Source of the DNA: Neoarius graeffei
Taxonomy: Eukaryota > Chordata > Actinopteri > Siluriformes > Ariidae
Assembly (NCBI RefSeq): GCF_027579695.1
Contig: NC_083589.1
Coordinates: 34,956,835-35,020,834 of the forward strand
DNA: 64,000 nucleotides
Direction of reading: 5' to 3'
Shown: positions 10,399 through 26,000 of the stretch, piece by piece
Numbering within the stretch: the stretch's first letter is position 1
Layout of the letters: each line of letters starts with the position of its first letter
Notes under the pieces: generated by a model
Told to the model about the DNA's origin: nothing
Databases searched by the model: none
Seen by the model: the letters and a program-made list of their open reading frames with translations, nothing else
Translations under genes and position numbers: made by a program

Positions 10399-13300
10399 GT
10401 AAAAACCTGCTCACTCAGTCTACACAAACAATTTAGTCCCATCAAAGGAAATGCTGACTTTATGGCAGTATCTTTATTTTGAAATGTTATTCACTTTTTG
10501 TCAGTGCTCTGTCTCTGTGCCTCAAACTAGGTAATTACCAGAATTCTTTTTCATAATCGTCAGCATTATTGCTTTTAGCCACCCACTGCATGCCATTTCA
10601 GATACTTGTTTTTCTTTTTCTTTCTGTGATGAAGAAGCTCGAGGCAAGCATTTTGCTTAGCAAAGTTTTTTTTTTCTTCACCATCTTGCTGAGACATCAG
10701 CTACTGTGAGAACAAAAAGTTTGAGGTCGATGCCCCCACCACTTCTCTGGATAAGTCATTAATTTGGTCAGAGTCTCACAGAATGACTCCTGAAATTAAA
10801 CCTAGATTAAACATATATTATAATTAAGCAGCCATTAGAGCGTCTCTGAGGTTATCACACATGAGTATTAAACTATCCTCATAATTATATGGATTCACAT
10901 TAATCTCTGAGTGAGAGTGGATTTTTTTTTTTTAAAGAAACAAACGTTTTAATATCAGAATAGATGAGAACTAAAGTTTTAATTCTGATTGCAAAGCACA
11001 TATTTGCAGAACAAAAGTCTCACTAAAGGAAAGAGTCATTATCTAAATATCTAACCATTCAGAATCAAGGTTATAAAGGTTGAGAAATATGAAACAGGGG
11101 AAAAAAATCCCAAAACTCTGCCAAATATGAGTTAATTACATGTAGCGCTCTACTGTGATGTCATTCTTATGATGTTCTATTTTTTCAGCAGCGAGAGCAT
11201 TAATTGGGAACAATTTGACATTCAGGAATTGGTCGTTGCTCTTATTCAAAGATGCTGAGCACTACTGGACGTCTGTGTCAGAATGATGTATAGTTTTAAT
11301 ATTACACTTGTGTGATTTGGCCCTGTGGGAGTTACACTAAGCAGAGCATAGACTATTTCCGTTTTTTTTTTTCAATCTACACCTACTGTCCTTTCTTTCT
11401 GTCACGCTCTCACACACTTCATGGCACTTCATTTCAAGTTCTTTATAATACTGCTCTACATGGTTCAGTTCTGTAAAGCAATGTTTCTTTTATATTCTGA
11501 TATGGTGGTCTGCCATGGATATGAGAACCAACCACTATAATATCTTTTACAGGTTTGAATCTTAATACAAAGTTGATTTGCTTGGTAGCTCAGCAATATT
11601 AAAAAAAATATAATAAGATTGACCTTCTGTCTGAATCATTGGTGTTGAAAATGAGGACAGTGGAACCATTCACAAGTTTATGTTCTGGTTAGCAAAGTAG
11701 TGAGATCATTGCAAATGACAAAGGGCTTCACCCTATTTGATTGGAAAATGGATTCAAAGCTTTTTTGCTATTATTTTTTCTTCACATAGTCAAGCATATT
11801 ACATCAATCATTCATTCAAACTCATTCATCAAATGCTTTATCCTGGTCAAGTTCATAGTGAGTCAGGGGTCTATCCTGCGAAGCACTGGATGGGATGTCA
11901 GTCCATCACAGGACATCATACACATGCGCGCGCACACACACACACACACACACCAGGCTTGTAATACTCGAGTCTAACTCGTGCCCTAATTTTAAGAATT
12001 CGTGACTCGACTTGGACTTGAGCACTGATGACTCAGACTTGGACTCGGACTCGTGCATTAACTGCATTCGGACTCGTAAATTGGAGACGAGGGCTCGGAT
12101 TTTTTCTTTATTTTTTGTAACATGCCATAATAATTTGGCATAATATATTTATACCTACATTAATTTTTATACTAATTTCATGTGGCCCTAAATTCTCCGC
12201 TATTTTTCCCTGCTTCACCATGACGCAATACAAGATACTACATCATGCTATCCCTGGTGGTAGGCTTTCCCTGTTCGTGCAAGGCATTGTGGGATACAAA
12301 TTTGAAACAGGAGAGAAAAACGGAGGACACAAATGAAACATGAAAGACAGACTACAGTAACGGTAAGCGAGAAGAGAAGACGTTATGTTGCAAAGGAAAG
12401 GAAACGCAGGACCAAACTAATAAATATCGGTGGTCAGCGAGCACCTCAGTGTGATCAGCTGTTCATTTAGCGACAGATTGATGTAACTATCAGTGCACGG
12501 TCAAGGTAAACCTATAGATGGCAGTAATGCAACACTGGATGCCAACTGCCATAAAACCCAAAAGAAGAAGGAAAAGAAGAAGAAGGTAAACCTACGCATG
12601 CATGCATGGACTTTCTCTGTCTGCTTGACTGCACGAAGCGAGCGATTTCATGCACATTATTTGTTCAAGAATCCCCTCAAATTAAATAACTTCCCAGCCA
12701 CAGAATGGTCTGTTTGTTTGTTTGTTTGTTTGTTTGTTGTCTTTTTTAGATATTACAGAAATAAGCAATTTATTGTGACCAATAAATTTGGTCACAATGA
12801 CCAAATTTCAGAGGGAACTAAATTTCACCGATTTAATGAAATTGAAAGGTCGTATAGCTTTAAACCATCACATTCAAAATAATAAGTAATCCAAGGCCAG
12901 TTTAGCAGCATACCTGACAGATGTTGTCTTTGTTTTGTCCTGTCTCTTCCATGTGTCTGATCTGTCACCTGTTTTTCTGTTTTGTCCCACAGATTTTGAA
13001 GCTGTGTCCAAAGAAGAAGAGCTCGGCTGCTTACACGTTCTGCAAAGCCATGGGCCTCCTGGGGATGCAGTTCCACCTGTTTGAGAATGAATGTAAGATC
13101 TGGCATTTCATAATCATGGATGTTGATGTTTTTATCTTGTTATTAACTAGAATTATGAAATGAAAGTGATAGAAGGAAAGAAGAAAGCATGTAAACATTC
13201 ACATTTTTTAAACCTTTCAGCTAATTATAGGCTATCCTGCATATTTAGCTGTTTCTCACATTCTCTCTCTCTCTCTTTCTCTCTCTCTCATTCTCCCTGG

Positions 13301-16300
13301 GTGTTCTGCGTTGCTCAATAGAAATTTTGCTCAATGTTGATTTTTAAGCCTTATAAGGCTTATAAATTGTCTTATTTATACCATCTTTTAGCTATGTGCT
13401 TTCTGCAGGTTTGGGGACAATCTTAGTTTTAAAAAGTGCTACAAAATTATGTTCTCGTATTTTATTCTACTGAAAGGAATCTGTATACTTTTACGACTGG
13501 TTCTATTTCATGCGTACATTATATTTACAGTTACTTTTAGTCTTAATCGGCTCTTGAATAAAGATGACAATGTTAATAATTGATTTCTTCTTGCCTTTTC
13601 CCATTTCTTTTCATTAGACTATCCCCATGCGATAACTATCGTGTCTCCAATCTCCGGCTCTGATAAGAAGCAGGTCTTGAATTTCTGTGCTCAGAGCTCA
13701 GAGGAGCTGCTCAAGTTTGTGGAGGACCTGAAGGAGTCCATCGCTGAGGTGACTGAAATGGAGCAGATACGCATTGAATGTGAGTGTATATTTCAGTGTT
13801 TTGGGGTTTTTTTTCTATGTGAATATCTGTGACTAAAATGATGCACAAAGAGCTGTACAATCAGGATTGCTAAATTTGCTGAAAAGGAAACATTAAATTA
13901 CTGCAGAGACCAGGCAGGGTGGGTTTTTCACACCTACTGCGTTCTGATTGGTTGTAAGCACAAAGCATGACAAATAAGACTCACGCTGCTTAAGTGCATA
14001 TTGAATTCGCCCCTAATCCAGATTACTCATGACTAGTGTGTGTGTGTGTGTGTGTATATGCACGTACGGTATGCCTGCAATGTTTCCAATAATCCAGCAG
14101 GGAAGTAGGTCCATAAAAAATTATATTTCACAGTTATATAACAAAAAAGGCACATGGGTGGGCTTGGCTTTTGGTTAGGTGAGAAGCTTTGTTTGAAATT
14201 CAGTTCTCTCACTCAATAAAATATAATTTAACTATATATTAACTATAGGTGCTTTGCTGTCACCATCAAAAACATCCTCATGATAGTCCAATAGGTCAAG
14301 GTTGAAGAATATGAACTAATACGCAGATTATTTGGAATAAAGATAGGACAGCAAGTCGAGGGCTTTTCTTACTAAATTATTCTTATTAAGTGTTCTTATG
14401 AGTTTGATAATAATACAGGGTTCCTACAGATATTTTATGTTGAATTTACTACCTTTTTACTACCTTTTTACTACCTTCACAATTTTTTTTACTACCACAG
14501 CGACAATTTGGATTTGGACATTTTCTCACAATTTAACAAGGTAATCTTTGAGTGTATGTGTTAGTCCAAGTGAATGTGCTACATATAAGTTAGTGACAAC
14601 TCTACCCAAAGAGTTGGATTGATGAGACAAGATAGAAAGAAAATCTGAACGTACCGGTAGTGTAACTCTTTCCCTTTGGACGCATAATAGAACCTCCCAT
14701 TGCTAGGGCTACACATGGAGTCATGTATATTTGCATAAAAGAAAACAAACTTCCACATATAAGTTATAATTTTATTGAACTGTGAAACTGTGGCCCATAA
14801 CCTCTTAACAGGTACACAGATTTGCACTAAACCTTGTGTGTCAACACTTCACATTAGGTACAAGATCTGATTACATTTTATCGGCCAACACTTTCAAGAT
14901 GGCCAACCTTTTGTTTGTGGAATAATCTTTTGAACAGGTGAACAGATTTGCACAAAAAATCTTATGTGCTTAGGTACATCAACTCATTACATTTAGATCA
15001 GGTCAAATGGCAAACACAAACCCACACACACACACACACACAAAGCGCACCAGGCGCATGCACACATGGGTGCACACACACATGACAAAGACAAGACACA
15101 CACCCTAAAGATACAAAACACACATAACCCAAGCCCTACCGGTATTTTGGCAGTCTCTCAACACATTGCCAAGTTTGCTTAAGATAGTCATTTGCACCAG
15201 TCCTGTAGTCGTGAAGGCCCGTGGGCAGAGTCAACACCTTCCTCCCAGAGATCAGTGTTTTAGAGGGTTAATCTTAATCATTTGAACAGTTCAACAGATT
15301 TGCTCATCACATTTTGGATGCCTCAAATGGCGCGCACACAACGCACCAGGCGCGCGCGCACACACAACGCACCAGGCGCACACACACAACGTACCAGGCA
15401 CACACACACACACACACACAACGCACCAGGCACACACACACACAACGCACCAGGCACACACACACACACCGCACCAGGCACACACACACACAACGCACCA
15501 GGCACACACACACACACAACGCACCAGGCACACACACACACAACGCACCAGGCACACACACACACACAACGCACCAGGCACACACACACACACAACGCAC
15601 CAGGCACACACACACACAACGCACCAGGCACACACACACACAACGCACCAGGCACACACACACACAACGCACCAGGCACACACACACACAACGCATTGCA
15701 TGTGCCTCAGTTGTTTGACCTTTTCTTCGATCAACTTTTCAATGAACGCCTCTTGCCGATTGCCATCTACCGCCTTTAGCCAGTCTTTAAAATCAGGTTC
15801 CTCCAGCCAGAGGTCTGAAAATTTGCATTTCCCCATTGTTTAATTCTCGTGCAGATGTCGCCAGCCGGGTTAACAGATAGATTCGACTAGAGCCGTATAA
15901 ACAAAGTCAGTCTCGTACTAAACAATCTCTGGTATAAATTTATACTGGATTCGACTGTTATTGGAATTCAATGCGCATGCGCCACCAACTCCTCACTGCG
16001 GTCCTCCTCGATACATAAAAATAAATTCGCCCAAATGTAGTCATTTATGGATATTATGGCATGCAGGTTAATTAAACGAATTAGAAAACACATAGGCCCA
16101 GTTGGATGGGGGTCAAAAAAATTTACTACCACGTCAGATTACGTTTACTACCTTTTACTACTTTTTACTGGCCATAATTTAGCCTATTTTAATTAACTAC
16201 CTTTTACTACCTTTTAAAACCCTGCGGGAACCCTGTAATAATAATAATAATAATTTATATAGTGCTTTTCTCAGATCCAAGGTTACTTTACAGTTACCAA

Positions 16301-19300
16301 AACAAACAGGAAAAAAAAAAAGTCCTCTAAAAGTAGTCAGGATGCAACTCCAATGGCGTAGCTGCTCACAGTCCCACTGAAGTGCGCACACAGGTTTGCT
16401 GCAATCTCACCGGGCATCAGCGCTTGGAACACCGCGCCATGGAACTACAAAATAAGCACAGAAACATCACCGCACAGAGTGTTGAGCAATCCTCAATGTT
16501 AATGAGAGCAACAAGCACACCGCAGTCCATAGCGAGTAGAGCACGCATCACTCATGGTGGACCAAGGCCTGGGGAAAATGATGCTCAAGACTGGGTCTGA
16601 AGCTACACCACAACCAGCAGACAAAAAGACAAAATCAGCAAAGCATTAAAACAAAGAATCAAAACATACAAACACAGAAAAGAAAAAAAGCTCCGGTGAG
16701 AAGCACCAGCCAAAACGCTTGAGGGAAATTGCATTTTTCATGATTTGGTCAGTGAAAATTGAACTGAACAGAGTGCATTTGTGTGTGTTCACCAAGAATT
16801 AAAAATGGATCACATACCACAGTATTTCTTGGTGACCTGGTGCGTTTTCCACCTCAGACCTCAACATAGTGACTGCATTTAGGTACAAACTAAAACAATC
16901 AGGGGTGGGTTTCCCAAAAGCCTCTTAACGCTAAGAGCATCTTAACTAGGAGAGTGAGTGTTCACTGTGATGCTTGCTCTACCATTTAACGATGATCTTT
17001 GTGCTACGATGCTTTTGGGAAACCCACCCCAGTCTGGTTCGAAGATATTCAACCCTGAAATGACATGGCTGCAGGAACTGAACCACAAATGCTGCGCTGG
17101 AGGCTCAACATGAGCCAAAGGACAGAGCTGTAGTGCTACAGATATGATGCGGCTCAAAAAAAAAATGCAGTGTGTTATTAGACACTGTGGTAGTGTTAGA
17201 TTAATAATGGTGGGGTTTTTTTTCAGTCGTGAGGTAGAGTGGCTGCATTTTTGTTGTTGTTGTTGTTGGTAAGGGGCGTGATGGAGTTGAGGATGTTAAG
17301 GTTTGCGATGGGAGTGATGAGGTTGGACAGGATAAAGAACGAGCACATCAGAGGGACAGCACATGTGAAGAGCTTGTGAATTAAGCTAAGAGAGATGAGA
17401 CTGAGATGGTATGGGCACATCCTGAGAAGAGATGCAGAGCATGTGGGAAGGAGAATGTTGAGGATGGAGCTGCCAGGCATATGAAAACGAGGAAGGCCAA
17501 AGAGGAGATACATGAATGTGGTGAGAGAGAAAATGAAAGTGGCAGGTGTGGTAGAGAAGGATGCGGAAGACAGGGAGCAATGGAGACGAAAGATCCACTG
17601 TGGAGACCCCTAATTGGGAGCAGCCAAAAGAAGTAGTAGTTGTTGTTGGTAATGTTGTTGTTGGTTGAAGGTTGGATCCAATTGCAAGCAATCCAAACAG
17701 GCAGGGTTTAAAACATGGGCAAAATGGCGAATGTAGTGACAGAAAAAAATCAAGAAGATAAACCAGATATCCACTACTGAGGTTAACAGCTCAGTAATGC
17801 ACATTACTTTGTGGGGCAGCCGTGGCTTAATGGTTAGTGAGCCAACTTTGGGACCAAAAGGTTGCTGGTTCAAGTCCCTGGACCAGCAGGACTGGCTGAA
17901 GAGCCCTTGAGTAAGGCACCTAATCCCCAACTGCTCTGGTAAGTGTGGTGGTGTACTTTGTGTCTGATTAGCTGAAGAAAAAACACTGATGTGATTATCA
18001 GCTCGGGTGGGAGCCTAGCCATATCTACTGCACAATAGAACATTGTAATAATAATACATTTAATTTGTTTCACGGCACCTTTCAAAGCACCCAAGGTCAC
18101 CTTACAGATAAAAAGTCAACGTTAAAAAGAAAAATCAATGATAAAAACATCAAAATCATAACAGCAAGTGGGTGGCTTAGAGCCCATATGCTAATTTAAA
18201 AAGGTGAGTTTTAAGTGCACTTTTGAATTGTGAAACAGAGTCCAGGGTACGGATATGTGAGGGAAGGGAATTCCATAGTTTAGGAGCGGCATATGAGAAA
18301 ACCCTTTCTCCCACTGTAGTGAGTCTGACGTTTGGTTCAGCCAATAATCCTGTGTTAGATGACCGTAGTGAACGGGAGGGTGTGTAGGTCTGTAGGAGTT
18401 CTTTAATATATGGAGGGGCAAGATTGTGGAAGGCTTTGAAAGTGATTAGCAGGATTTTAAAGTCAATACGTTGGGATATTGGAAGCCAGTGTAGTTGGAT
18501 CAGCAGGGGTGAAACATGGTGGAAGGACTTTGAACAGGTAATAATGCATGCCGCAGAGTTTTGGATGAGCTGTAGACGATGGGTGAGTTTGTTTGGGATG
18601 CCTGTCAAAATTGCGTTGCAGTAGTCTATGCGAGACGTTACCAGGGTGTTAACAAGCACTTCAGCAGAGTGCTGGGTAAGTACAGGACGCAGTCTAGAGA
18701 TGTTCCTGAGATGGAAGAACGCAGTTCAACAGACATTATTGATGTGGTTGGAGAATGAGAGGGTGCTGTCCAGGATAACTCCAAGGCTCTTTACCTGTTT
18801 AGAGACTGCTATAACGTCCTCACCTATAGAGAGTGATTTGATGTTGCTTTTTTGAAGTGTTGTTGTGGTTCCAATGAGTAGCTCAGTTTTACTGCTATTG
18901 AGTTTTAGGTAATTTCTTGTCATCCATGCCTGTATGTCATGGAGACAGGCAGTGAGGGCACTGGGTGGGACGCTGGTGTTGTTTGGTGAGTTACTGACTC
19001 ATAGAGATTCATGACATCATCATTATTATTATTAACAAAGAGAGCAGCTATGAAGAGTAAATTCCTCAGTATCTGGCCATGCTCACTGAATCAGCTTGAA
19101 ATATAACATTTGACAACAAATGCTTCAAACCTGATGATGAATTACCCGCTGGGTGAACAAATGGGAATGAATAATAGGATTTCTCTATTTTGAGAACAAA
19201 ACAGAAGAGCTGTGCATTATTCCTGGAAAGTAGGGTATAATTAGGTATAATTATATAGGGGTCAGACATTTATTGTATTTAGTTTCCTTATTGTGGTTCT

Positions 19301-19989
19301 TGGCTCCTGGCCATATTATATAATGTTCATATTGTTGTACTGATTATGTCTGAATGATCTGCATGTAGCCTATTACACACAAAATACAGTGGAACGTTAA
19401 TGATAAAAACAAGCGCTATAGATGCACAGCGTGTTTAAACTAATATATCGAATGAAAGCTTGCAAGACATTTGGGAATTTGGAGGTATGATATGAATATT
19501 AGACGAATTCAAATCTACAGCTCTGCTCATAATAGAGAATCTGTATTAATGTTCTACTTTAGAGCAGTTTTACCAGTGGTTGGGTTTTCAGTTTATATGC
19601 TGTAAAGTATGAATTGTTTCTGCATTTTTGTTTTTGTTCCTTGAAACTGTGCCCTGGTGTGCTCTTCTGTTTGGTTTGCCTGAGTTGATATCCTTTGAGA
19701 GACTCAGGAAGTTTTGATGATGCATTTATTCAGTTTCATAGCTGCACTGCAGTCAGACTTTCAAGCACATTTCAAAAGCCCAAAACAGAGAGGAATGATG
19801 CAAAGAAAGGAACTGGACGTAAGAAGACAGTTCAGAGGGGCCAGAGAAGTGTGTGTGCATGTGAGAGAGAGAGAGAGAGAGAGAGAGAGTGTGTGTTAGA
19901 GAAAGATTGCACCTTAAAATAAGCCTCTTGCTGATGCCTGCCTTTGTTCAGTACATCCATAGAGCACAGACCCATGGGAATTCTTTTTG

Positions 19990-20050
<61 letters not shown>

Positions 20051-23000
20051 ACCTATTTTTTAAGAACCTTTTCAGAAAGCGTGCATGCCTCATTTCTCTC
20101 GCTGTGCCATCATCTTTTCATCCTGGCTCTGAGGTGAGCTGAACTCCTGTCCTCATTCTGGATAAACTTCTCGATTGTTCTTTTTTTAGGGCGCTGTCAC
20201 ATTTCTATTCAAAGCAAATGCAGCTAATCTGATCTGATTTTGACCTTGGTGAAACTTGGAATAACAACATACGATCTTAATAGCATTTATTTATTACCAT
20301 CTATTTCGCCATCTGGTATCAGTACGGTGTTGTTTCTCTTTCTTGTTCCTGATCATCTGAAATCTCAAAGATCATCCAAATTCATGTGTGGAGTATTACA
20401 TATTATACCAGAGGGGGACCGTCAGGGCCTTCTAGGCCTTCAGAGAGGGCCAAACATATCAGCATTTCAAATGTTATATTTGATTTCTTTCATTTTTTAA
20501 TTTCTTTCATAATTGAATTCTCTTCTAATTCTAATTTGGCCTCATTTTCTATCAGATTTGTTTCAGAAATGAAAGGGTTACTGTCCTGAAAACATTAAAA
20601 TCGAGTTATCCAATGAGATTTTTTTGTTTGTTGTCTCTAGGCTGAGAAGAGTTTAGAGCTGGCTCACTCATTGGTTAGGACTTCATTGCCGGGACAGAAG
20701 GCCATGGCAGTGTATGTTTATGTAGGAAGTGACAAATGAATTAACCAATCAGATTTTGATTTATAGTGGGAAGGACCAAAAATTTATCGCCCTCAGCCTT
20801 CTCGAAGGCTGACACAAGCTTAACTGCAACTCGGCGCTGTCAGCACAGCAATGAAGTCACCTTCCAGCCGGTGTATCGTTCATCAGTAGTGTTAACAAAT
20901 GCTAATAAAGTGGTCAAGCCAGTGCTGTCGAGAGCAAGTAGCACAGGCTAACAACAGAGAAACTAAGATTTCTGTCTCCAGGCTCTTCTTCCACGTACAC
21001 ACGCTCACCACAATATTTTTCACTCAGACTTAAGTATTCATTTCCCAGTGTAATTTACTTAGTTACTTTTAAAATCAACATCGACAACTACACACAACGG
21101 AACTACCTGGCAGCCTGCCACTAATCCCTTGCAAAATCCTTTGCCCTGTTGCTTTTTTGGTGTATTTGGCTAAATTTTGGCTGAGCTCAAGTCCCAGCTC
21201 AAATAGTAACAGTTCACTACTGTATTATATTACAACATTGATGAATTTTCAGTTCTGAGAAAGAGAAATAATAAAAGGGAGGATGGTGATATAACTGGTG
21301 TAAACAGCTGTCTTGTGGATTTTCCACCATATTAAACATAACTATAAATAGTCAAAAAGTGTCATGCATTAAATAAATATTTTAAAATGGTACACATTGG
21401 CAAATTGTTGTAGTATAAGAGGAATAAAACACTTTGGGAGCTAACAGTATGATACAACCTCATTTTGGATTATTGTCCTTGATCAGCATACCCTGTTGTG
21501 TTTTATTCCTTACCTATATTATGACATATAAGTTATATAATGGAGTTGAGCCCTAAAAACATAGCCAGGCACAAATGAATACAGGAAAGCACAGTTTAAC
21601 AAAACCTTGGTGTTTTTTTTTTAGCTCATCCAGCCGTAGGCCAGGCCGGATGAGCTTATGCGATCACGCATCATCTGTTCGTTGTCGTCCTTTGTCGTCA
21701 TCCATCCACAATTTACAAAAATCACTCCTCCTCCTACAGGATTGACCAGATTTCAGTCAAACTCACGTACAATGTTCCCCAGGCAGGTGTGCATAAAAAT
21801 CACCAAGATGGTGGCATCATCTATCATATTTATGATATTATGGGCGTCTGAAATTTTTGGGTGACTCATCACATTAAACGCTACTCTTCATAAACTCCTA
21901 GGACGTTTTCACTGAAACTCACCCAGAAGACTCTAAAGACATATTCCAACAAGAGTTGTTCACCAGGTGGCGCCACCTACCATGGATGAGGCTACACAGG
22001 GGTCACGTGCAATTTCATGAAAATCGCTACTCCTCCCACCGGATTGATCAGATTTCAATCAAACTCATGTACAATGTTCCCCAGGTGGGCATGCATATAA
22101 GTTGCCAAGATGGTGGCACCATCTGTCATATTTACGATTTTATGGGTGTGTAAAATTTTTGGGTGACTCATCACATGAAACACTACTCTTCATAAACTGC
22201 TGGGATGTTTTCACTGAAACTCACCCAGAAGACTCTAAAGACATATTCCAACAAGAGTTGTTCACCAGGTGGTGCCATCTACCATGGATGAGGCTACACA
22301 GGGGTCACGTGCAATTTCATGAAAATCGCTACTCCTCCCCCAGGAGTGATCAGATTTTAATCAAACTCATATGGAATGTTCCTCGGGTTCGTATGTATAA
22401 AAGTTGTCAAGACAGTAACGCCACCTGTCATATTTACGATTTTATGGGCATGTGAAATCTTTGGGTGACTCGTCACATTAAATGCTACTATTTGTTAACT
22501 GCTGGGACGTTTTCACTGAAACTCACCCAGAAGACTCTACAGACATATTCCAACAAGAATTGTTCACCAGATGGTGCCACCTACAATAGATGCAGCTACA
22601 CAGGGGTCACATGCAATTTCACAAAAATTGGTACTCCTGCCACAGGATTGATCAGATTTCAAACTCGCACACAACAGCAGTGGCAGGTATGAGCTACAAT
22701 CTTATTGAGGATATTTTCTATATAGTTGATCGATGTATGATTTGTTTCAGTTGAAGCCTTCTGATGAGCTCCATTAGAACATGTGGTTTGTGTGCTTGCA
22801 CTTTTAAAAATGCTGTTTATCATTTTCTGCTGTGGTGTTGTGATACTTTTTTACCTGCTAGTACACTGGGGGGGGCTGTGTATGCTACAGGGATGAGAAG
22901 AGAACTGTAATGCGCAAAAGCACAGGCCTCATTAAGATTCCTTAAGTATGCAGAAAGGTGAACAGAAAAGTGGCAAAGCGGACAGTTTGCACTACTGAAG

Positions 23001-26000
23001 AAGGCATGCAGTTTTTATCAGTCCCACAGCATGGAGTGAATAGAAATGAATGTTGATGTATGAATGAATGTATGACTGTATGAACTGTAATGGTTTGATT
23101 TCTACACATTTTCTCTCTCTCTCTCTCTCTCTATCTGTGCAGGGGAGTTGGAGAAGCAGCAGGGAGGCAAGACTCTCTCTTCTAAGAACAATGGCACCCA
23201 GCTGGAGCTCCGTGGGAGACAGAGCTCTCCATCGGGTACTCAGCACCAAACTCACATTTAAAAAAAAATAATGAAAATAAACAAGTGTGAATGCAAAATT
23301 ACATCCCAGTGAGCAGGATCTTCATATAAAAATATGAAGGATTAGTTGGCATTTTACATGAAACCATTTAACATCTAGTCACAGTTAACCCTCAAGCGAC
23401 CGAGCAAGGTCATTTATGACCCTGGGCATATAATTTTGTGTGCAGATTTTATACATTTGATCCAAAAAATATTTCCTACCATGAATCTGTCAGTTAACTT
23501 GTCCTACAGCTGTTCATAGGTTTTTGCAGGGACTGACCGAATGGTGTTGCAAGAGTAATGAAAAATTGTGCAGGGTCATTTATGACCCCAAAAAGAAGCA
23601 TAGGATTTCTGGCAGTAATTCCTTATCAAAGTTTGCTTTTACCAACTCCTTATCTGTATGTTGTCAAGGCAATTCAAGTTTATTTTTATCGCGCTTTTAA
23701 CAGTAGACATTGTCGCAAAGCAGCTTTACAGAATTTGAATGACTTTAAACATGAGCTAATTTTATCCCTAATCTATCCCCAATGAGCAAGCCTGTGGCAA
23801 TGGTGTCAAGGAAAAACTCCCTCAGATGACATGAGGAAGAAACCTCGAGAGGAACGGGGACTCAAAACGGAACCCATCCTCTTTTGGGCGACAACAGACA
23901 ACATGATTATAACATTAACAGATTTAACATGAAGTCAGTTTCGTTGATGTTATAACTCTTCATTGATGGAAACTTGAGTGCAAAACTGTTCATGACAACT
24001 GCAGTCCTAAAATTAGCAAGTCAACTGTAGTCCTCAGCCATAAAAGCATTACTGTAAGTGTCCAGAGCATCTCTCAAGTGCGACTTTCAACTGTCCATAT
24101 GGGGCTGTCCTCCACAGGAGCGATGCAATAAGACTCCGACCAGACATAGGGCATCAGGATGGATCAGGCAGGTCTGAGGAGCAGAAGAGGTTAGCATCTC
24201 AATCTCAGGATTGACATGTAACTCAGAGGGACAGACGGGGGGGATGCAAAAGCAACAAAAGCATGTTGTACTTTTGTTGCAGTGAACCATGACAAGTAGA
24301 CCAAGAATAGCTAGATTTACAGCTGCAGAAGCATCGAGACAGATACTTGAGGCCCAAAGTGATGATGAAAATAGCTCAATTGATGGAGATGATTAATTTT
24401 AGTATTAGCATATCCGCTAGAAATAGCATGTTAGCTAGTATTAGCATATTAGTTAGTCACTAGTTTTGATGTTACAAAGATCCCATCAACACTGAAATGG
24501 ATGTTTTTGCTCATACTTTTCTTTTCATGATACATTTTCAGTCAGTGTTGTTGAATTAAGTAAATGTTCCAGTAAGACAAAACAAAGACTGTCTAGATTA
24601 CATTATATTCTTCTTATGCTGTGTCTCTTTACCTTCTTTCTGCATTAAAATTTGTTGTAAACCATACATATCTACATTTATATATTTTTATAGTATCTGT
24701 CTTGAACACAGGAAGTGGTATATGCATGTAAAACCAAGAGAAAATAACTGGGTATACAGATTCATGTACTGACCCCATAAATGACCCCACCCAGTCATAT
24801 TAGTTGCTAAAATAGCTTGGTCGCTTGAAGGTTAATTTTAGATGGATGGATGGATGGATGGATGGATGGATGGATGGATGGATGGATGGATGGATGGATG
24901 ACCTCACTTTGAGTCCATAATAAGCACCTTATATTGGGAGATAATCAGTAACAATAACTGTCCCAGGTTAAGTGAGGGCTCGGGATGTGTTGATGTATAT
25001 ATTTATGTATTATTAGATATTTATGTTATTTAAGTTTATTATTTATTTATGTATTACTAGTTGCAAACAGAGGTAGGGGGTGGTATTTATTTTTATTTTT
25101 TTATTTTATTTTTTATTTTTTTAATAGAAATATCTAGAAGTAGGCAGAAATATCATTGGCCATCACAGTGGCCAGCCCAGAAGTGATAGGTCTTTGTTTA
25201 ATTAATTTGGATTTTGGAAAATAAGCACTGTTCAGTCATGATGCAGTTTTCAGTGAATGAAATGAAACTGCTTGAGTTATGGGGGAAGCAAGAGGATGCC
25301 TCATCCTTGTTAAAATTGGCAAATAAATCTATACTAATTAAATCCATATTTAATACATATTTAAAATGTACACATCACATTGCCATGGATATATCAGGAT
25401 TTCTTAATGGAAAACCAAATCAGACTGTTATAAAGCATTTATGAACTTGCAGAGGAGATGGTCAAGCGCATATGAGGGTTGCCAGATTAAAATGACTGTT
25501 CAATCCAACCATGCTTTAAAATCTGATCAGTTGACGACAAATTACCTTAAACTGTGGTCACATTTAAACCACATTACATATCAGCACAATATTATGTGTT
25601 TCCAGATTAAGAACAACCTACCTGTACTTGTGAGAAAAGATCTGGCAATCTTTATGGCGCACTTTTCACAAATGCAGGGTTTAATGACGCGGCAGCAAAG
25701 TTTTGACGCACAGCTACAAAAAGATCTCAGTTCAGGGTGAGTTTCCCAAAAGCCTCTTAACGCTAAGAGCATCTTAACTAGGAGATAGAGCGTTCATTGT
25801 GATGCTCGCTCTACCATTTAACGATGATCTTTGTGCTACGATACTTTTGGGAAACCCACCCCTGTTCAGTTCAGTTCAGTTTTATTTACCATATGTATGT
25901 TAACACAGGGTTAACATTACAGTGAAATGCGTTGGACAAGAGAAGAAACAGAAACAAGTCTCTCAGCATTGGAGTTCTACAGAAGTTTAAAAGTATAGCA

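Noticed and set aside
15340..15692. CRISPR-like alternation of repeats and short spacers
   Set aside because: The spacers are variable (CA)n runs and the host is a vertebrate; it is a minisatellite.
15282..15836. Long open frames of THTHNAPG and CVCVPGAL repeats on both strands
   Set aside because: They come from translation of the CA-rich minisatellite in every frame; no gene signals surround them.
25214..25740. Two adjacent open frames as a small gene
   Set aside because: No known motif, no splice sites and no start context; they lie inside a large intron. Kept only as unassigned.
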